DNA from: CAYFUF01 sp964394795
GTDB taxonomy: Bacteria > Bacillota > Clostridia > Tissierellales > Peptoniphilaceae
DNA: 32,839 nucleotides
Assembly (NCBI GenBank): GCA_964394795.1
Contig: CAYMYX010000015.1
Span: forward strand, 1-32,839
Reading direction: 5' to 3'
Below are positions 31,950-32,839 of the stretch, one piece after another. Each line of letters starts with the position of its first letter. Position 1 is the first letter of the stretch. The translations under genes and the position numbers were made by a program. The notes beneath the pieces were generated by a model. It ran no database searches and had not been told where the DNA came from. It saw nothing but the letters and a program-made list of their open reading frames with translations.

Positions 31950-32447
31950 ATGGAAAGTGCTGTAGATTTACAAAATCTTACCTATGGGGAGATCATCCTA
32001 AGATTGCTCATTTCTGGCCTTATCGGCGCCGTGATTGGTTATGAGAGGGAGGCGAGCGGCCGGCCAGCCGGCTTTCGGACCAACATGCTCGTCGCTGTCG
32101 GTTCCTGCCTGATGATGGTTATATCCATCCAGATTGGCCTTCAATACGATGGGTCGGACCCCTCGCGAATCGCCGCCCAGGTCGTTTCGGGCGTCGGTTT
32201 CTTGGGCGCCGGTACCATTATGGTCAAAGGGGGCGATGTCAAAGGCCTCACCACCGCCGCCACCTTGTGGGTGAATGCTGGGATAGGGATGGCCATAGGT
32301 GCCGGTCTCTACTTTGCCGGTATCGCCACGGGCGTTATCGTGCTCCTCGCCCTGATTGTGTTCGGCCGGTTGAATTTTATACAAGAGTTAGATGATGACG
32401 ACGACCTTCCCCTAGAGGATGAGGATGAAGTTAGCGACGATGCGTAA
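31950..32447 (+). CDS. MgtC/SapB-family membrane protein
   Basis: 165 residues from ATG 31950 (AAGGAGG 4 nt upstream). RLLISGLIGAVIGYERE, GRPAGFRTNMLVAVGSCLMM, RIAAQVVSGVGFLGAGTI and GLTTAATLWVNAGIGMAIG are the conserved blocks of the N-terminal MgtC domain, with about four to five membrane helices. The cytosolic C-terminal ACT-like domain of long MgtC proteins is missing; a strongly acidic tail (ELDDDDDLPLEDEDE) replaces it. The family is linked to growth in low magnesium and to membrane ATPase control. Confidence 0.92.
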   Translation: MESAVDLQNLTYGEIILRLLISGLIGAVIGYEREASGRPAGFRTNMLVAVGSCLMMVISIQIGLQYDGSDPSRIAAQVVSGVGFLGAGTIMVKGGDVKGLTTAATLWVNAGIGMAIGAGLYFAGIATGVIVLLALIVFGRLNFIQELDDDDDLPLEDEDEVSDDA

Positions 32448-32460
32448 TCGTCGCTCTTTC
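32433..32460 (+). terminator. Weak terminator overlapping the MgtC-gene end
   Basis: AGCGACGAT (32433-32441) pairs perfectly with ATCGTCGCT (32447-32455), 5-nt loop, followed only by CTTTCC, so termination may be partial. Confidence 0.6.
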
Positions 32461-32512
32461 CTTACCTAGGGTCAATTTTTGGGGGCCATGCTCCCGTTTT
32501 CCGAGGTTACTT

Positions 32513-32839
32513 ATGACATACAACATACGACGAATTGAACAAAAAGATGATAAGAGAATCGAGGCGGTCATCCGAGCTTGTCTGATCGAGTTTGGCGCCA
32601 ACCATGAGGGAACCGCTTGGGCAGACCCGAACTTACATAAGTTCTCCCAGGTTTATGTGGGCGCTCAGGAAGCCTACTGGGTGGTCGAAGATGAGGCGGG
32701 CGAGATTGTCGGCGGTGTTGGCATCGGCGACCTGCCGGGAGCACCCGGTGTTTGCGAGCTCCAAAAGATGTACCTCCTGCCGGAAGCGAGGGGGAAGGGG
32801 TTGGCGCAGGAGTTGATGGGGATGGCCCTCGAATTTGCC
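32513..32839 (+). CDS. GNAT-family N-acetyltransferase, N-terminal part (cut by window end)
   Basis: 109 codons are visible from ATG 32513; the frame is still open at the last base. YNIRRIEQKDDKRIEAVI at the start, EIVGGVGIGDL, CELQKMYLLPEARGKGLAQELM with the acetyl-CoA motif RGKGLA, are the GNAT pattern. The substrate (amino acid, antibiotic or protein N-terminus) cannot be told. A purine-rich ribosome site is weak (CCGAGG about 8 nt upstream). Confidence 0.85.
   Translation, partial: MTYNIRRIEQKDDKRIEAVIRACLIEFGANHEGTAWADPNLHKFSQVYVGAQEAYWVVEDEAGEIVGGVGIGDLPGAPGVCELQKMYLLPEARGKGLAQELMGMALEFA

Overview
The window looks like a chromosomal contig from a Bacillota (Firmicutes) bacterium, probably an anaerobic clostridial-type lineage. 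Evidence: strong AGGAGG-type ribosome binding sites before most genes, GTG as well as ATG starts, Gram-positive lipoproteins with lipoboxes, and sugar-catabolic and ABC-transport families typical of that phylum. Genus cannot be told from the sequence. It is a metagenome-style scaffold: a 100-N gap (28954-29053) is flanked by an exact 55-bp duplication, so the gap is probably an assembly artefact. I saw no rRNA, tRNA, CRISPR array, insertion sequence or prophage structural gene.

Layout. (1) 1-516: the end of a PD-(D/E)XK nuclease-like protein, then a terminator. (2) 684-5652: two overlapping genes forming a striking pair, a membrane protein with two Rossmann/RCK-like domains and a C-terminal RyR domain, and a TIR domain joined through one transmembrane helix to a very large cysteine-free WD40-like propeller. 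This is the best candidate for an undescribed signalling or defence system. (3) 5684-7925: a two-gene ABC importer of the OpuC/EgtUV type (ATPase plus permease fused to a binding domain), 31 bp after the TIR gene and possibly in the same transcript.

(4) 8009-27362: about 19 kb of sugar and polyol catabolism in three transcription units. Unit A (+): FSA-type transaldolase, PfkB kinase, rhamnulokinase-like kinase, class II aldolase. Unit B (-): ribulokinase, with its own promoter and an operator-like palindrome. Unit C (+): SDR polyol dehydrogenase, RbsB/A/C-type sugar ABC importer, medium-chain dehydrogenase, internal terminator-like hairpin, sorbitol/xylitol-type dehydrogenase, sedoheptulokinase-like kinase, xylulokinase-like kinase, GatD, GatZ, LacD-type aldolase, RpiB. 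Together they would import unphosphorylated polyols or sugars, oxidise them to ketoses, phosphorylate these, and feed them to the pentose phosphate and tagatose routes. No local regulator gene is present.

(5) 27496-32839: mostly housekeeping and stress genes: lipoprotein MsrAB, a thiamine-binding MTH1187-family protein, 3-methyladenine DNA glycosylase, a convergent alpha/beta hydrolase, a CPBP membrane protease, an unrecognised small membrane protein, an MgtC-family protein, and a GNAT acetyltransferase cut by the window end.
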